Both the position numbers and the translations under genes were made by a program. Below are positions 51,403 to 63,099 of a stretch of 64,000 bases of DNA, one piece after another. Under the pieces are notes generated by a model. The model was not told the DNA's origin and did no database searches. It worked only from the letters and a program-made list of their open reading frames with translations. Within the stretch, counting starts at the first letter, position 1. Each line of letters begins with the position of its first letter. This stretch comes from Viola odorata (lineage: Eukaryota > Streptophyta > Magnoliopsida > Malpighiales > Violaceae): NCBI GenBank assembly GCA_963691705.1, contig OY829539.1, positions 14,262,501 through 14,326,500 of the forward strand, written 5' to 3'.

Positions 51403-54400
51403 GAATGCCGGAAACCCAATGAAGGAAAATGGTATTTGGATAGCGGGTGTTCACGGCATATGACGGGTGACAAGTCAAAATTCACCCATTTGGAGAAGAA
51501 AGACAAAGGAGGTGTAACTTTTGGCGATAACCAAAAACGCAAGGTTTTGGGCATCGGTAAAGTTGGTCATTCTCCTTCTATTGAAAATGTGTCGTTTGTA
51601 CAAGGTTTAAAATTCAACCTCTTGAGCATAAGTCAATTATGTGATAGAGATTTATATGTTATTTTTTATTCTACACATTGTGAAGTTAGAAATGTACACA
51701 CACAAGCACTTGTTTTTATTGGTAATAGAGTTAGAAATATTTACATGATTGATTTGAATGATATTTCTAACAATGATCATACATGTTTAAGTGCTTTAGT
51801 AGATAATTCTTCAATATGGCATAGGAGACTTGTTCATGTAGGAATGGATCATATTGCAAAGCTATCTAGGAAGGAGCTTGTACGAGGACTACCTACTTTG
51901 AAGTATGAGATGGAAGGCTTGTGTGATGCGTGCCAATATGGAAAGCAAATCAAGAGCTCATTCAAGTCCATCAAATCCGTGTCTACTTCTAGGCCACTTG
52001 AACTTCTTCACCTTGACCTTTTTGGACCAATAAGGACAGCTAGCTTGGGTGGTAAGAAGTATTGTTTTGTAATTGTGGATGACTATTCTAGATTTACATG
52101 GGTTTTATTTTTGTCTCATAAACATGATGCATGTGATAACTTCAAAAGACTTTGCTATAAAATTCAAAATGAAAAAGGTTTCAAAATTTCCAAAATTAGA
52201 AGTGATCATGGTGGAGAATTTGAAAATGGTATATTTCAAGAGTTTTGCAATGAAAATGGTATTAATCATAATTTTTCATGTCCTCGCACTCCTCAACAAA
52301 ATGGGGTAGTTGAGAGGAAAAATAGGTCATTGCAAGAAGCGGCTAGGACTCTTTTGAATGAACATAATTTGCCAAAATATTTTTGGGCCGAAGCCGTTAG
52401 TACCGCATGCTATGTTTTAAATCTTGTTTTAATTCGTCCTCTTTTAAACAAGACTTGTTACGAATTATGGTATGATAGAAAACCCACCATTGGTCATCTT
52501 AAAGTCTTTGGGTGTAAATGTTTTATTTTGAATATCAAAGACAATTTGGGAAAATTTGATGCGAAGTCGGATGAAGGTATTTTCCTTGGATACTCTACTT
52601 CTAGCAAAGCTTATAGAGTGTATAATAAAAGAACTCTAGTTGTAGAAGAATCCATGCACATTGCATTTGATGAGACTAATCCTTTTGAAAGTGTGCAAAA
52701 GACAGCTAGTGTTGATGATGTTGATGTTTTTGGAAGCCTTCAAGAGTATCCTCCTATGGAGATTCTTGATGATTCAAAGGACAACACACCTTCTTTAGAA
52801 AATCCAAAAATTCAAGAGGAGAAGGAAACAGTAGAAGAGGTCCTTGATGATGCAAATGTTGAAGCAAATCAAAGTAATCAAGGCCCCTCCAATTCAAGAC
52901 CTTGGAAAATGATGAATGCCCATCCACAAGAACAAATTATAGGTAATCGCCAAGGTAGAGTCACTCGTTCATCTCTTAGACATTTAAATGATCATCATGC
53001 TTTTGTCTCTCAATTTGAACCTAAGAAATTTGATGATGCCTCTCATGATGAATATTGGTTGATTGCCATGCAAGAGGAACTAAATCAATTTGAGAGAAAT
53101 TGTGTTTGGAATTTAGTCCCTAGGCCTAGCAACCACACTATTATTGGAACCAAGTGGGTTTTTAGAAACAAACTTGATGAATCGGGAAATGTTATAAGGA
53201 ACAAAGCTAGATTGGTAGCCCAAGGGTATAACCAACAAGAAGGTATTGATTTTGATGAAACATTTGCCCCGGTTGCTAGACTTGAAGCCATTCGCATGTT
53301 GTTAGCATTTGCATGTTTTAAAAATATAAGTTTATATCAAATGGATGTTAAAAGTGCATTTTTGAATGGTTACATCATGGAAGAAGTATATGTTAAGCAA
53401 CCTCCCGGTTTTGAAGATCATAAATTTCCTAACCATGTGTTTAAATTGGAAAAGGCTTTATATGGTCTTAAACAAGCTCCAAGAGCTTGGTATGATCGTT
53501 TAAGCCAATTTTTATTGAAAAATGGTTTTAAGATGGGAAAGATTGATTCTACACTCTTTACTAAACATGATGGTAAGCATATGTTGATTGTGCAAATTTA
53601 TGTTGATGACATTATCTTTGGTGCCACTAACGATTCTTTGTGCAAGGAGTTTGAAAAATGTATGCATAGTGAGTTCGAAATGAGCATGATGGGAGAATTG
53701 ACATTCTTTCTTGGACTCCAAATTCGACAAACCAAAGAGGGTATTTTCATCAATCAAGCAAAATATATCAAGGATCTCCTCAACAAATATGGATACAAAG
53801 ATGTCAAGGAGAGTCCTATTCCCCTTAGTCCAACCGTCAACCTCGACAAAGATGAAGATGGTAAAGATATAGATATTACTCTATATCGAGGTATGATTGG
53901 AAGTCTTTTATATTTAACGGCAAGTAGACCGGATATAATGTTTAGTGTTTGTCTATTTGCTCGTTTTCAATCTTGTCCTAAAGAGTCTCACTTGATTACT
54001 TTGAAAAGAATTTTCAAATATTTGAAAGGTACATCTAAATTAGGTCTTTGGTATCCCAAAGGGTCTAGCATTGATTTAATTGGTTATACCGATTCAGATT
54101 TTGCCGGTTCTAAAACCGATAGGAAGAGCACAAGTGGTACATGTCAATTTTTAGGACAAGCTATGGTTTCTTGGTCAAGTAAGAAACAAAATTCGGTTGC
54201 AATTTCCACTACGGAAGTTGAATATATTGCTGTCGGGTCTTGTGTTGCTCAAATTTTATGGATGAAACAAACCTTAGAAGATTTTAATCTTAAGTTTTGT
54301 AAAATTCCTATTTTTTGTGATAATCTAAGTGCTATAAATTTGACCAAGAATCCTATTTGCCACTCACGAACTAAGCACATTGATATAAAACATCATTTTA

Positions 54401-54546
54401 TTAGTGATCATTTGGCTAAAGGAGATATTATGCTTGAATTTGTTGGTACTAACAATCAACTTGCAGATATTTTTACCAAAGCTCTTGCCAAAGAACGTTT
54501 TGTGGAGCTTAGACATGAAATCGGTATTTGCAATCCATTTGAGTAA
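51403..54546 (+). CDS. SIRE Pol: protease, integrase, RT, RNase H
   Basis: The frame is open from the codon after a TAG at about 51,400 to 54,546, over 1,045 codons. No ATG is needed or seen at its start, as expected for Gag-Pol. Protease active site [10 protein letters not shown]. Integrase: zinc binding [13 protein letters not shown]...CDACQYGK, catalytic residues in [18 protein letters not shown] and [50 protein letters not shown] and YVDDIIFG. RNase [20 protein letters not shown] and ADIFTKAL near the end. No internal stop or frameshift, in line with the near-identical LTRs. Confidence 0.94.
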   Translation, partial: ECRKPNEGKWYLDSGCSRHMTGDKSKFTHLEKKDKGGVTFGDNQKRKVLGIGKVGHSPSIENVSFVQGLKFNLLSISQLCDRDLYVIFYSTHCEVRNVHTQALVFIGNRVRNIYMIDLNDISNNDHTCLSALVDNSSIWHRRLVHVGMDHIAKLSRKELVRGLPTLKYEMEGLCDACQYGKQIKSSFKSIKSVSTSRPLELLHLDLFGPIRTASLGGKKYCFVIVDDYSRFTWVLFLSHKHDACDNFKRLCYKIQNEKGFKISKIRSDHGGEFENGIFQEFCNENGINHNFSCPRTPQQNGVVERKNRSLQEAARTLLNEHNLPKYFWAEAVSTACYVLNLVLIRPLLNKTCYELWYDRKPTIGHLKVFGCKCFILNIKDNLGKFDAKSDEGIFLGYSTSSKAYRVYNKRTLVVEESMHIAFDETNPFESVQKTASVDDVDVFGSLQEYPPMEILDDSKDNTPSLENPKIQEEKETVEEVLDDANVEANQSNQGPSNSRPWKMMNAHPQEQIIGNRQGRVTRSSLRHLNDHHAFVSQFEPKKFDDASHDEYWLIAMQEELNQFERNCVWNLVPRPSNHTIIGTKWVFRNKLDESGNVIRNKARLVAQGYNQQEGIDFDETFAPVARLEAIRMLLAFACFKNISLYQMDVKSAFLNGYIMEEVYVKQPPGFEDHKFPNHVFKLEKALYGLKQAPRAWYDRLSQFLLKNGFKMGKIDSTLFTKHDGKHMLIVQIYVDDIIFGATNDSLCKEFEKCMHSEFEMSMMGELTFFLGLQIRQTKEGIFINQAKYIKDLLNKYGYKDVKESPIPLSPTVNLDKDEDGKDIDITLYRGMIGSLLYLTASRPDIMFSVCLFARFQSCPKESHLITLKRIFKYLKGTSKLGLWYPKGSSIDLIGYTDSDFAGSKTDRKSTSGTCQFLGQAMVSWSSKKQNSVAISTTEVEYIAVGSCVAQILWMKQTLEDFNLKFCKIPIFCDNLSAINLTKNPICHSRTKHIDIKHHFISDHLAKGDIMLEFVGTNNQLADIFTKALAKERFVELRHEIGICNPFE

Positions 54547-54978
54547 GCTTTCGGTTATCATCTCTCTATTTCAATTTTTGATTGGATAATCGTTTTTTGG
54601 TGAGTTGCATTTGATCTTTGCTTGCTCCTTTATTACTCCTTGTATAATCTAGTTGGCCTTCTTTGATTTATTTAACCTTTTTGCTAATGACAAAGGGGGA
54701 GAATAAGTTGAGGGGGAGAATAAGTTGAGGGGGAGAATATGTTTAGGGGGAAATGTAAGTTTAAGGGGGAGCAAAACTTTAAAATCTTTTGCCATGCTCT
54801 ATTTGTACTAATGCATTTTATTGGTAGCTCTTTGTGCACTAACGTTTTATGCAGGGGGAGCATACAAATTGGCAAAGATAGGAGTTGTAAGATCACTCCA
54901 TTTTACTCTAATTTCAATTGCTTGCTTAATATCTTTTTGAAATTAATTTGTGGTTGTCATCATCAAAAAGGGGGAGAT
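54547..54978 (+). other. SIRE 3' region with a cluster of PPT-like tracts
   Basis: GGGGGAG-type purine tracts occur at about 54,692, 54,710, 54,727, 54,744, 54,763 and 54,853, before the terminal PPT AAAAAGGGGGAGAT at 54,965-54,978 that abuts the LTR. No env-like ORF is present in this 430-bp region. Confidence 0.85.
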
Positions 54979-56125
54979 TGTTAGCCCAAGGGCAACTTAC
55001 TCTTTGTTTTGATGATTTTAGACACACAAACTAATTAGTATTACTAATGCAATTCGAAGTTAAAGTGTGTGTAGTTTGTGATCAAGCAAATAAGAAAAGA
55101 AGCAACAAATCAAGATATCACAAGCTAGAAGATCAAGTGTAAATTAGAACTCTAATCATGTAAGTATGATTCAATTTAACACTTGATTAATGTTCATTAA
55201 TACCTCAAGAAGTTGTGTCAAAAGGTTTTACGCAAAAACGATTTTTCAGTCGAAAGTTATTCAAGTTTTCGTAAAGAGTATGCAAAGCTGTTTTTCAAAA
55301 CGCTATAGCGTTTTGGTTAGCAAAAATGCGAAACTTTCCAGTAGCAAAACGCTATAGCGTTTTGCCCAACGGCTAGTTTTTCATAACAGCTAGTTTGTCC
55401 ACTTCAACGGGATTTTTGGCTCCATGCTTTCTTGTCTGGATTATAACTGATCTAAAACCTATATAAACTCATCCTAGATGAGTTAGAACATAACAAGAAC
55501 ATTTTAGAACACAAGTAGAAAGCTCTTACAAACTTCCAAACACAAAATCACATTTACAAACCAAAGATTCAACATTCTCATTTTATGCAAGCTTCTCTTC
55601 AAGGATTTCAAATATTCTTGCATACAATTCTGGGTTTCTTTGGCTTTCTTCTTGAGGTAACTTTGAACATTTATTGGTGTTGATTTGCAATCATATATCT
55701 ATTTATCTTGTACACCAATTTATTTGTTGCATATCTATACAATTTCTTTGTTAAGGTTTGAAAAGTGTACCTAACACTTTTGGGTTAAGGGTAGTGTTCT
55801 CATCCCTTGAAAGAGAACTTAGGTTGTGGTTGAGCCCTTGAAAAACCAATAGGTTGTTAGTTAGCCTTGGAAAACTATTGTAAGGTTGTTGGTGAGCCCC
55901 GGAAAACCAATTGTAAGGTTGTGAGCTGAACCCGTGAAAAGCTCTAGTGAATAGCAAGGTTTGCATTCGAAAATCCTAAGAGGAGGACTCTTAGGTAGTG
56001 GAGTACAATTCAGTTGTGAATTGGAACCACTATACATCTTGTGTTTGCTATTCTCTCTTCTCTTGTGTGCAGATTTTTTTTTAAATGCCTATTCACCCCC
56101 CCTCTAGGCCTATTATTATTTATCA
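54979..56125 (+). repeat. 3' LTR of SIRE
   Basis: It runs TGTTAGCCC...TTTATCA. It is uninterrupted and so shows the empty site of the CRM insertion (CCAATAGGTTGTTAG at about 55,850). Palindromes lie at 55,296-55,315 and 55,345-55,364. Confidence 0.96.
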
Positions 56126-56130
56126 GGCTC

Positions 56131-56183
56131 TTCATAACATTGTCCTTTTTGTCCAATACTTTGCCTCTCTCATGCTCATATCA
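56131..56183 (-). repeat. 3' LTR of H, right end
   Basis: The minus strand starts TGATATGAGC in the Pol-tail frame (DDMSMREAKYW). It is joined to 40,440 once the SIRE element and one GGCTC copy are removed. Confidence 0.75.
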
Positions 56184-57300
56184 TCACCAACCCTTTCAAG
56201 AGGATTCAACTTCGAATCTATATCTTGGAAGGTATGAATCTTAGGCGTGCTTCTTGGGAAATTCCAACGCTTCCTTGTGTGGGTGTGTGACATATGAGCA
56301 ACAAATTTCTCCATGGTGGTGACTTGGAAAGCTTTCAGACGGTATGTACGAAGTGGCAATGGATACAACTCGAGACACTCATGAAAATGGGTCGTAAAAG
56401 AGCTTAGAAAAGGATCTTCGTAAGCTCCGAAAATCTTTACAAAAATAGTAAGAAATTCCTACACAAGAGGCTCACAAATAAAAGAAAAATAATTATTATT
56501 AGATTGAGCTAAACGATCCTTATTGCTCAAAGGTACGCTCATTGGATCGTTAGCAAACAAAACATTCTCTCTAATCTTTTTCTCACTTTCTTCTCTCAAA
56601 ATTGCTACCCTCTTTGGTGTTTCCTCACTCTTTTCACTCTCCAAAGTAGCATTTCCAAATTCAAACAAAGGGTTGACAAAAACTTTAAACACATTATGTT
56701 CAATACTTTCACCCGATTCATTTGTTTTGCTAGAAGAGGGAAAAGGTTCCGACCAGGTTTCATCATAGCTTTGGCTGTTTTTCACACTCTCATTTTTTCA
56801 TTCCATTCACCTCCTTTTCAATGTGAATTTCATGCACAACATCCCCATTTTTCTCTCCACATAATCTCTCCTTCGCATGTTCACTCTTTTTATGCGAGCT
56901 ATTTTTAGCACTCATATTTTTCACTCTATTGTTAGGCCATATGTCACATAAGTGCCCTCTACCCGTACATGTGGTACAAAATATATCTCTTGCTTGTTTG
57001 GGAGTAGAGGAAGAAAATGAAATGGAATTGGAGTCCACCCGGATGTTACCTTGGCTCCTATGCGCTTAGTCACCTCTTGGATCATGTGGCGCGTCTGCAT
57101 AGAAGTTGTTGTAGTGTGCCGGTTTCCGTGGTTCTAAATAAGGCTCACATTGGTGTAGATGAGGAGGTAAGTAGGGGCCGAAAGGTCTGCACGCAATGTA
57201 GCCATGGGATGCTATCCATTGCATGAAAGATGGCGACATATGGGGAACACCATCGGCTTGGACGAGGCCATTACTTGTGGAAGGCTCTTGGTAGCCTAGG
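56184..57300 (-). pseudogene. Pol tail, linker and gag zinc-knuckle remnants of H
   Basis: Minus strand, right to left: a gag tail with CTTCTGRGHLCDIW (a knuckle with the last Cys lost), an acidic linker NDPMSVPLSNKDRLA and FSFICEPL, a short GAYEDPFLSS pre-RT segment, then DSKLNPLERVGDD entering the LTR. RT through the integrase core is absent, and the capsid core is absent. The arrangement copies that of F/E, pointing to a common RT-less ancestor. Confidence 0.7.
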
Positions 57301-58883
57301 CAGTAAGAATCAGTCCGGATAAGAAATTTTCACCTACAAAAGAAAAAAAAACTATGTATATGTATATACGTTAGTGAAAAATACACATCCTCACGTGTTT
57401 GCGCTCATGTTTAAGCTCTCGGAAAAATTGAACTCATGAAACTCTCTTAAGTGTTTGTAGGAAGCTTCGTGTATTCACAAGCATTCAAGCTTCAATCTCA
57501 AGCAACAAACACTAGACTCATTCAAAGTAAGGCATAAAAGAAGAGACATAAAGACACAAAGACTCAATCGGAAAACATTAGATGAAGTTTGATAACACTT
57601 GCGGAATAGAACTTGAGAAAGTGTTTAAGACTTGAACACTTGACAAAAAGGACTTGAAGACAGAAATATAAAAGACTTAAGTGAAGTGTTTAGGATAGTA
57701 GCAAAATATTCACACATTTTAAACTTCCCACATTTTTCACTCAAAAAGACTAGCCGGGTAAGTGTCGGTGTTTGGGACTTTGGTTTGCCACTTTTCTCTC
57801 CCCTCTGTTTAGAAAGTTTGTGTAGATTAAATAACCCACTTGGATAAGATATTTTATAGTTTAAAAGAGGGTTAAAATAAGGTATAAACCGTGGCCAAGG
57901 GAGTAGCACAGCAGCAGCTATCCTAGGTACAAAAAGTTTCTAGATTTTAGGGAAAAGTTGTCAGCTAGATGTGCTAAGGTTAGTTGTATTGTTTGAGTCC
58001 TTTTGGTAGGGATTTTGCTGCAGGCCTTAGCTGTCAAATGAAGCTAGGAAAGGAAAAGGATCTTTGTAGTTTGCTGGCTTCGTTTGGCACCAAACACAGC
58101 AATGGTTTTGCAGCTAGGAAGAGAGAGGTGTAGGGTAGGCGGTAGTTGAGGATTTTCCGGATTGTGTATGAGTTCGGCAGTGTGGCTAGCTTGTCAATAT
58201 TTGCTGAGGTAAACAAGATACTTAGAAGAAATATTAAACAATAGGAAAACAAATTTCAAGAGGCTGACTCAAACAAAAAGTGGATCAAAGGGGAAAAGAA
58301 TCAAGAACAAAATATGAACACATGAAGAACACTAAGTATGTTCTTGACTGTACTTCGGCTATCTCAACTAAAAAATAGCAAACGGTTATTTTAATGCACG
58401 AAATTAATTCTGGAAATTACTAAGACATAGAGATACAAGTTTGAATCAAGGAAGAAAGGAATAATCCGGCTGGAAAACAATGAAAGCAAACCAAGAACAC
58501 AAGAACTACTTTTCTCGAATGAAAACTACACTCCTTTCGGTTTTGGTGTCCAAAAGGCATGAAACTTTCATCAAACGTTATGAAACTTAAGAGAAATTCT
58601 TGACACGCATAAACACAAGTTTATGGACAGAAATTTTGGAATTTTCTGGACAGAAAACACAGACCCAACAAGAACAAGCTCAAGAGCGCCCAAGGGCTGG
58701 AAAATGTGCTCCTTTCGGTTTTGGTGGCCAAAATGCATGAGCTTTTCATAGAAACTTCAGGCGACTAAAGAACAACATTTGTCACACACAAACTGAAGTT
58801 TTTGGACACAAAATGGTGGAATTTTATGGGCGGGAAAACAGACACAGCGAAACAAACACAAGACAAACTCAAGATCGCCAAGA
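57301..58883 (-). other. Leader of H with an internal duplication
   Basis: No coding frame. The part at 57,355-57,540 matches the leaders of G and CRM (ACGTTAGTG, CTCACGTGTTTGC). Near the PBS, a block beginning CTCCTTTCGGTTTTGGTG occurs twice, at about 58,530 and about 58,707, roughly 177 bp apart. Confidence 0.6.
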
Positions 58884-58895
58884 GCTCCGCTACCA
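58884..58895 (-). other. PBS beside the shared LTR
   Basis: The minus strand reads TGGTAGCGGAGC, two bases from the LTR start at 58,898. It makes this LTR the 5' LTR for the DNA on its left. Confidence 0.75.
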
Positions 58896-58897
58896 CT

Positions 58898-59809
58898 TAA
58901 TACGATTCCAAGATCCGTATGCCTTTTGAGCAAGGATCTTGATGTGATCCAAGTTCTCTTTCGAAGAATCAGATGCATTCAGATTTGTAGCTAAAGATCT
59001 AGCTCGAGTTATCAAGTAAACCCAGTATGGGTCACAAGTAGAAACGATGAACGAAGCGGAAAAAGAGAGATGAAAAACACAGCGGAAATAAGAAGTTGAA
59101 GATGAACACGGAAAGGAAATGAAAATGATGGAATTTGTAGTGGATAATTAATTCAAAAAATTTGATTAGCAACAAACATCCAAATCACACTTGCTCATAA
59201 ACATCCAAGTACAGAAATCCAAGATAATTGATTGAACACAAATATCCCGGAAATTGCAAAAAGATTAACACACAAACAATAAATTAAAAGGTTGAAGACT
59301 AGTGATCTTTTACTTGAAAGGAATCATGTCGTCTTATGGACTTGATTCTCACGAGGTGATTTTCTGGTGTTTAAGGGCAGAGTATTCTCAACCCAAGCAA
59401 AAACACTTTACATAAAAATTGAGAAAATGAAATACATAGTGCGCTATTATAGGCTGATGGAAACCCGGTAGATTCTGGGACGGTAACGGTATCCTGCAGA
59501 TCTTGACACGTTAGCAGTGTGTAAGAGAAAAGGAATCTATTTGACTCATCCTTGACTTTTCCTGATAGTTTCCCGTTAACCCTTGTGGAGGTTTCCGGAA
59601 GATAATTGTTACCGATAATAGACATATTCCCGGTAACTGCCCTATGAGTGTGCGCAATCACCATTAACGTCCGCTTCTCGAGACAGTCTCCCCCTGTCTT
59701 GATTTTCGCCTCTATCCATAACGTTAGTTTCCTGGCTCTACTTTGGGTTACTTGTCCATTCGGCGCCACTTCAGGTTCTTGAAGCTTTAAGGTATGTGTG
59801 ATTGCATCA
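58898..59809 (-). repeat. LTR shared by elements H and I
   Basis: The right end (minus TGATGCAATC) abuts PPT AAAGGAGGAGGAGA at 59,810 and the Pol tail of element I. The left end (TAATACGATT, mutated from TG) abuts a PBS. One LTR therefore serves as 3' LTR for I and 5' LTR for H. The I Pol frame runs 146 codons into it, including VTQSRARKLTLWIEAKI and TLMVIAHTH. Confidence 0.8.
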
Positions 59810-60766
59810 TCTCCTCCTCCTTTGAAAGGATTCGTCCTCGAATCCAGTCCCTCAAGTGCCTCATCGCCTGCATTATAGAGGGATAAATCATTAACATGGA
59901 AGGAGTTGCTCATGGATCCATACTCACCCGGTAAGTCAAGGGTGTAAGCATTATCATTGATCCGGTGGAGTATTTCAAACGGTCCATCATCGCAGGAGCT
60001 CAATTTTCCCTGTCGTTGTTGTGTAAATCTATCCTTGTGACAATGTAACCAAACCCAATGGCTTGGTTTAAAAAATGTTGGTGTCTTGCCCTTGTTCCGT
60101 TTGATGACCTCCCTGGCGTTCATTGCTTCTATGTTCTTTCGGACCTTCGCATGTAACTTCTTGACCTGTTCTGCGTTGGTTCCATCGTCTACACACTTAA
60201 TCACACTCAAAGGTAACGATAAGAGATCAAGAGGGGTCAGGGGTTGAAACTCGTATACCACCTCAAACTAAGAAAAGCCAATGGTTGAGTGATATGCATG
60301 ATTGTAAGCAAACTCAATAAATGCAATGTTATCTTCCCACTTAGTACCGTGTGTGTCAACCATGACTCGCAACAATAACCCTAAGCTCTTATTAACTACT
60401 TCCGTTTGTCCGTCTGTTTGATGATGATAAGTGGTGGAAAATAGAAGTTTAGTGCCTAGTAGGGACCATAACGTGCACAAGAAATGACTCAAGAACTTAG
60501 TATCCCTATCACTAACGATTGTCCTACGCATGCCATGTAAACGGACAATGTTTTGAAAGAAGAGATGAGCAATATGACAGGCATCTTGAGTCTTTGCACA
60601 GGGGATGAAATGAGCCATCTTAGAAAAATGGTCAACCATCACAAAAATAGAATCGTTACCGGTTTTAGATCTTAGCAGTCCTAAAATAAAATCCATTGAT
60701 AAATCAATCCAAGGATGAGTGGGTATCGGTAATGGCATATAAAAGGCATGACGCATGGATGTGGAC
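59371..60766 (-). pseudogene. Integrase C-terminal half of element I
   Basis: The integrase core reads [19 protein letters not shown] (first Asp), [12 protein letters not shown] (second Asp) and [14 protein letters not shown] (Glu), closely like the CRM element. A TAG at about 60,265-60,267 replaces Pro in the conserved GFSPFEVVY motif. The frame then reopens through RINDNAYTLDLPGEYGSM and DSRTNPFKGGGDDA into the LTR and stops at 59,371. The upstream half is displaced by the solo LTR at 60,767-62,345. Confidence 0.85.
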
Positions 60767-62345
60767 TGATCGTCACTCAAATGTATTAAATATATCCTAA
60801 TGCCTAAATGCACAATTAAATGTGTACAGGGCAAGACAGGGTCGAACCACAGAGATTGAATAAACTGTTAGTAAAGATGTATGACAAGGCACAAATGCAG
60901 CAGAATACGGTCAAGAAACACTGGGGGAGGGTTTCTATCGATAAATGAATTAATCAACGCAGATATGGGAGCTAACAAAATGGATAAGTAAATATATGTG
61001 AAACACAATCATAAAAGTAACAAACATTCGGGGTCTCGAAAGTAAAAAGCAATCAAGGGTAAGATAACCAAATATATTCGAGGGTACGAAAAGCAACAAG
61101 AAAGATATAAAACAGTTGGGAAAAGATCTTAGCAAAAGGTGTTCTCAGGTTGCTTTCTAGGTCAGTTATGCATGGGCTCGAAGATATTCCAAACTCCAGC
61201 ATAGATCTGCTATAGGAGTCATGTTTCCACGTAGACTCCCTACTCACCTTCGTAGGTATAAGCCACCCCCCGTTTCCACATATGGGGCGGCCTTGACGTT
61301 TCGCAGTCCTCCCAGGCACGAATGCAGGGAGGCACTACTCAAAACACCCATGACGTGGAGGCAAGACAGATCTGGGGCGTGACATCTCAGGTTGTCAAGC
61401 TCGCATCACATAACCCAAACAATCAAATACCCCTAGACGAAAGACCTCTCACGATGTCTATGATAGGTGTCTACTCTATCTCAAGGATTCACGTCAGGTA
61501 TAACCAAGAGAATGACGATACACAAGCAGAAATATTGATCAGGCCCTCAATAGTTCTAAATGAGCAAGGATTAAAACGGTAAAGGATTGAATATGACAAG
61601 AGAATATATTAAGCACACTTTAAGCCTCCTAACTAACCCTTGCAACCCTTGAAACACCCTTTACTAAGAAGGTGGTATTTAGCTACTCATAACAATATAT
61701 GAACAGTAGGTAATAAATATCATGCAAGAAGGATTAAAGAAAAGGATTAGAAGAAATCGGTGACTGATTTTATAAATCAAAGATGGAAAGCTTCCCCCTT
61801 TACAAGAGTGGCGGCTGCTCCAATATTGAAGAGAATAAAATCCCTAGAAATTAGGGTAAGAAGAGAGATGTTTTTAATGTCTTAAGTCAACCCCCCTTTT
61901 ACAAAACCCTACAGCTTAACTTATATAGGCTAAAACTAGCTAGGGGACAAAAATACAGCTAAGGGAGAGAAGGTGTCAGCGCTTGGGAGGACGCCAGCAC
62001 ACAAGGGTACCGCGTCCTTGGCAGAGAATATTCCAGAATCTTCTGGAAGCATCTAGCACCTTCGAGAAGCGCTTGGGATTCCTTCCTTTGCCTCTTGATC
62101 TTGGATCTGACGCAGGGAAGTCAAGGGCTCGAGACTGCTCACTGGTCTGGTTAGCGTCGTGGGCTCGACGACTTCTGCTCTTCTAGACCTCAATCTTTGA
62201 GACTCTAGAAATGCTCACTTTCGCTCTTTTCTCCCTTTAGGCACTGATCTGCAAAAAGATGGGAAAAAATGGCAGGTCAGAAGTATCTTGCCCTCGAAAA
62301 GTCTAAAAATAAGATAGAAAAACCTACAATATTGACATGCTATCA
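60767..62345 (-). mobile_element. Athila-type solo LTR
   Basis: It has TG...CA ends (plus TGATCGTCAC...GCTATCA) and a perfect TSD, TGGAC (60,762-60,766 and 62,346-62,350), splitting the integrase of I; the gene is collinear with the CRM pol when it is removed. There is no internal region, so it is a solo LTR. A minus TATATAAG lies near 61,920, and the minus-strand end has TCTCTGTGGTTCGACCC, like the U5 of the Athila LTR at 3.9 kb. No gene inside. Confidence 0.88.
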
Positions 62346-62680
62346 TGGACTTAGCCCGTTTGCATACAAGACATTTAGCAATTAACTTTGTTACATCAAC
62401 TTTCATCTTTGGCCAAAAGAAATGGTCCTTCAACACATGCAATGTCTTGGTAATACCAAAATGACAATTTAATCCACCCCGATGGGCTTCCATCACAAGT
62501 AATTCCCGGATGCTAGACTTAGGTATGCAAAGCCGTTTGTGTTTGAATAAGAATCTATCATTCTTCACAAAATATCACGGAAGGTTTCATCATGTTCATA
62601 AAGGTCCACTAGATGGGAAAATCCAAAAACTTTAGCATCAAGGGAATTAAGGAGCATGTACCTTCTTGAGAGAGCTTCAG
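62346..62680 (-). pseudogene. Integrase zinc finger and linker of element I
   Basis: HFGITKTLHVLKDHFFWPKM and CLVCKRAK (zinc-binding) are collinear with the CRM pol. Frameshifts near 62,570 and 62,680 separate it from RNase H. Confidence 0.8.
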
Positions 62681-63099
62681 CAACCACATTCTCCTTGACC
62701 TTTTTTGTATTTGATGGTGTAATGGTAGACTTCAATAAGTTCCATCCACTTGGTGTGTCGTTTGTTGAGTTTCGCTTGTCCTTGGAGGTACTTTGGGCTC
62801 AAGTGATCTATATGGATAACAAACTGATTTGGAAGGACGGAATGTTCCCACGCCATCAAGGATCTCACCAAAGCATACAACTCTCTATCGTATGTGGAAT
62901 AGTTGAGTTGGGCGTTGTTAATTTTCTCACTGAAATAGGCTACCGGACGTCCTTCTTGAGTAAGGACGGCCCCGATACCTATACTGCTGGCATCACACTC
63001 TAACTCAAAAGGTTTGTTAAAATCCAGTAATGTCAGTACCGGTGACTACATGAGATGGTTCTTCAACTCCCGGAATGCTTCCTCTTGTCTGCCTCCCCG
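62681..63099 (-). pseudogene. RNase H of element I
   Basis: [40 protein letters not shown] and [16 protein letters not shown] match the CRM RNase H. It is broken at both ends by frameshifts (near 62,690 and 63,100) and by a stop near 63,050. Confidence 0.8.

Larger units (their letters stand above)
40441..56125 (+). mobile_element. SIRE/Maximus-type Ty1/copia element, young
   Basis: The TSD GGCTC is perfect (40,436-40,440 and 56,126-56,130). The LTRs are 1,148 bp (after removing the CRM insertion) and 1,147 bp and differ at only about half a dozen bases by eye. Order is LTR, PBS, gag, pol (protease, integrase, RT, RNase H), PPT cluster, LTR. The signature TCATCAAAAAGGGGGAGATT before the 3' LTR and the two-knuckle gag are typical of SIRE. 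Net length is about 7.7 kb without the nested 7,990-bp CRM element. Confidence 0.95.
39736..59809 (-). mobile_element. RT-less CRM-like element H (hosts SIRE and CRM)
   Basis: The 3' LTR is 39,736-40,440 plus 56,131-56,183, split by the SIRE insertion. Internal DNA is 56,184-58,883, then a PBS and an LTR at 58,898-59,809. The interior keeps the Pol tail, a gag-pol linker, a gag zinc knuckle and a leader. RT, RNase H, integrase core and capsid core are missing. The right-hand LTR is also the 3' LTR of the next element (I), so the two stand in tandem with one LTR between them. No TSD for H can be shown. Confidence 0.7.
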
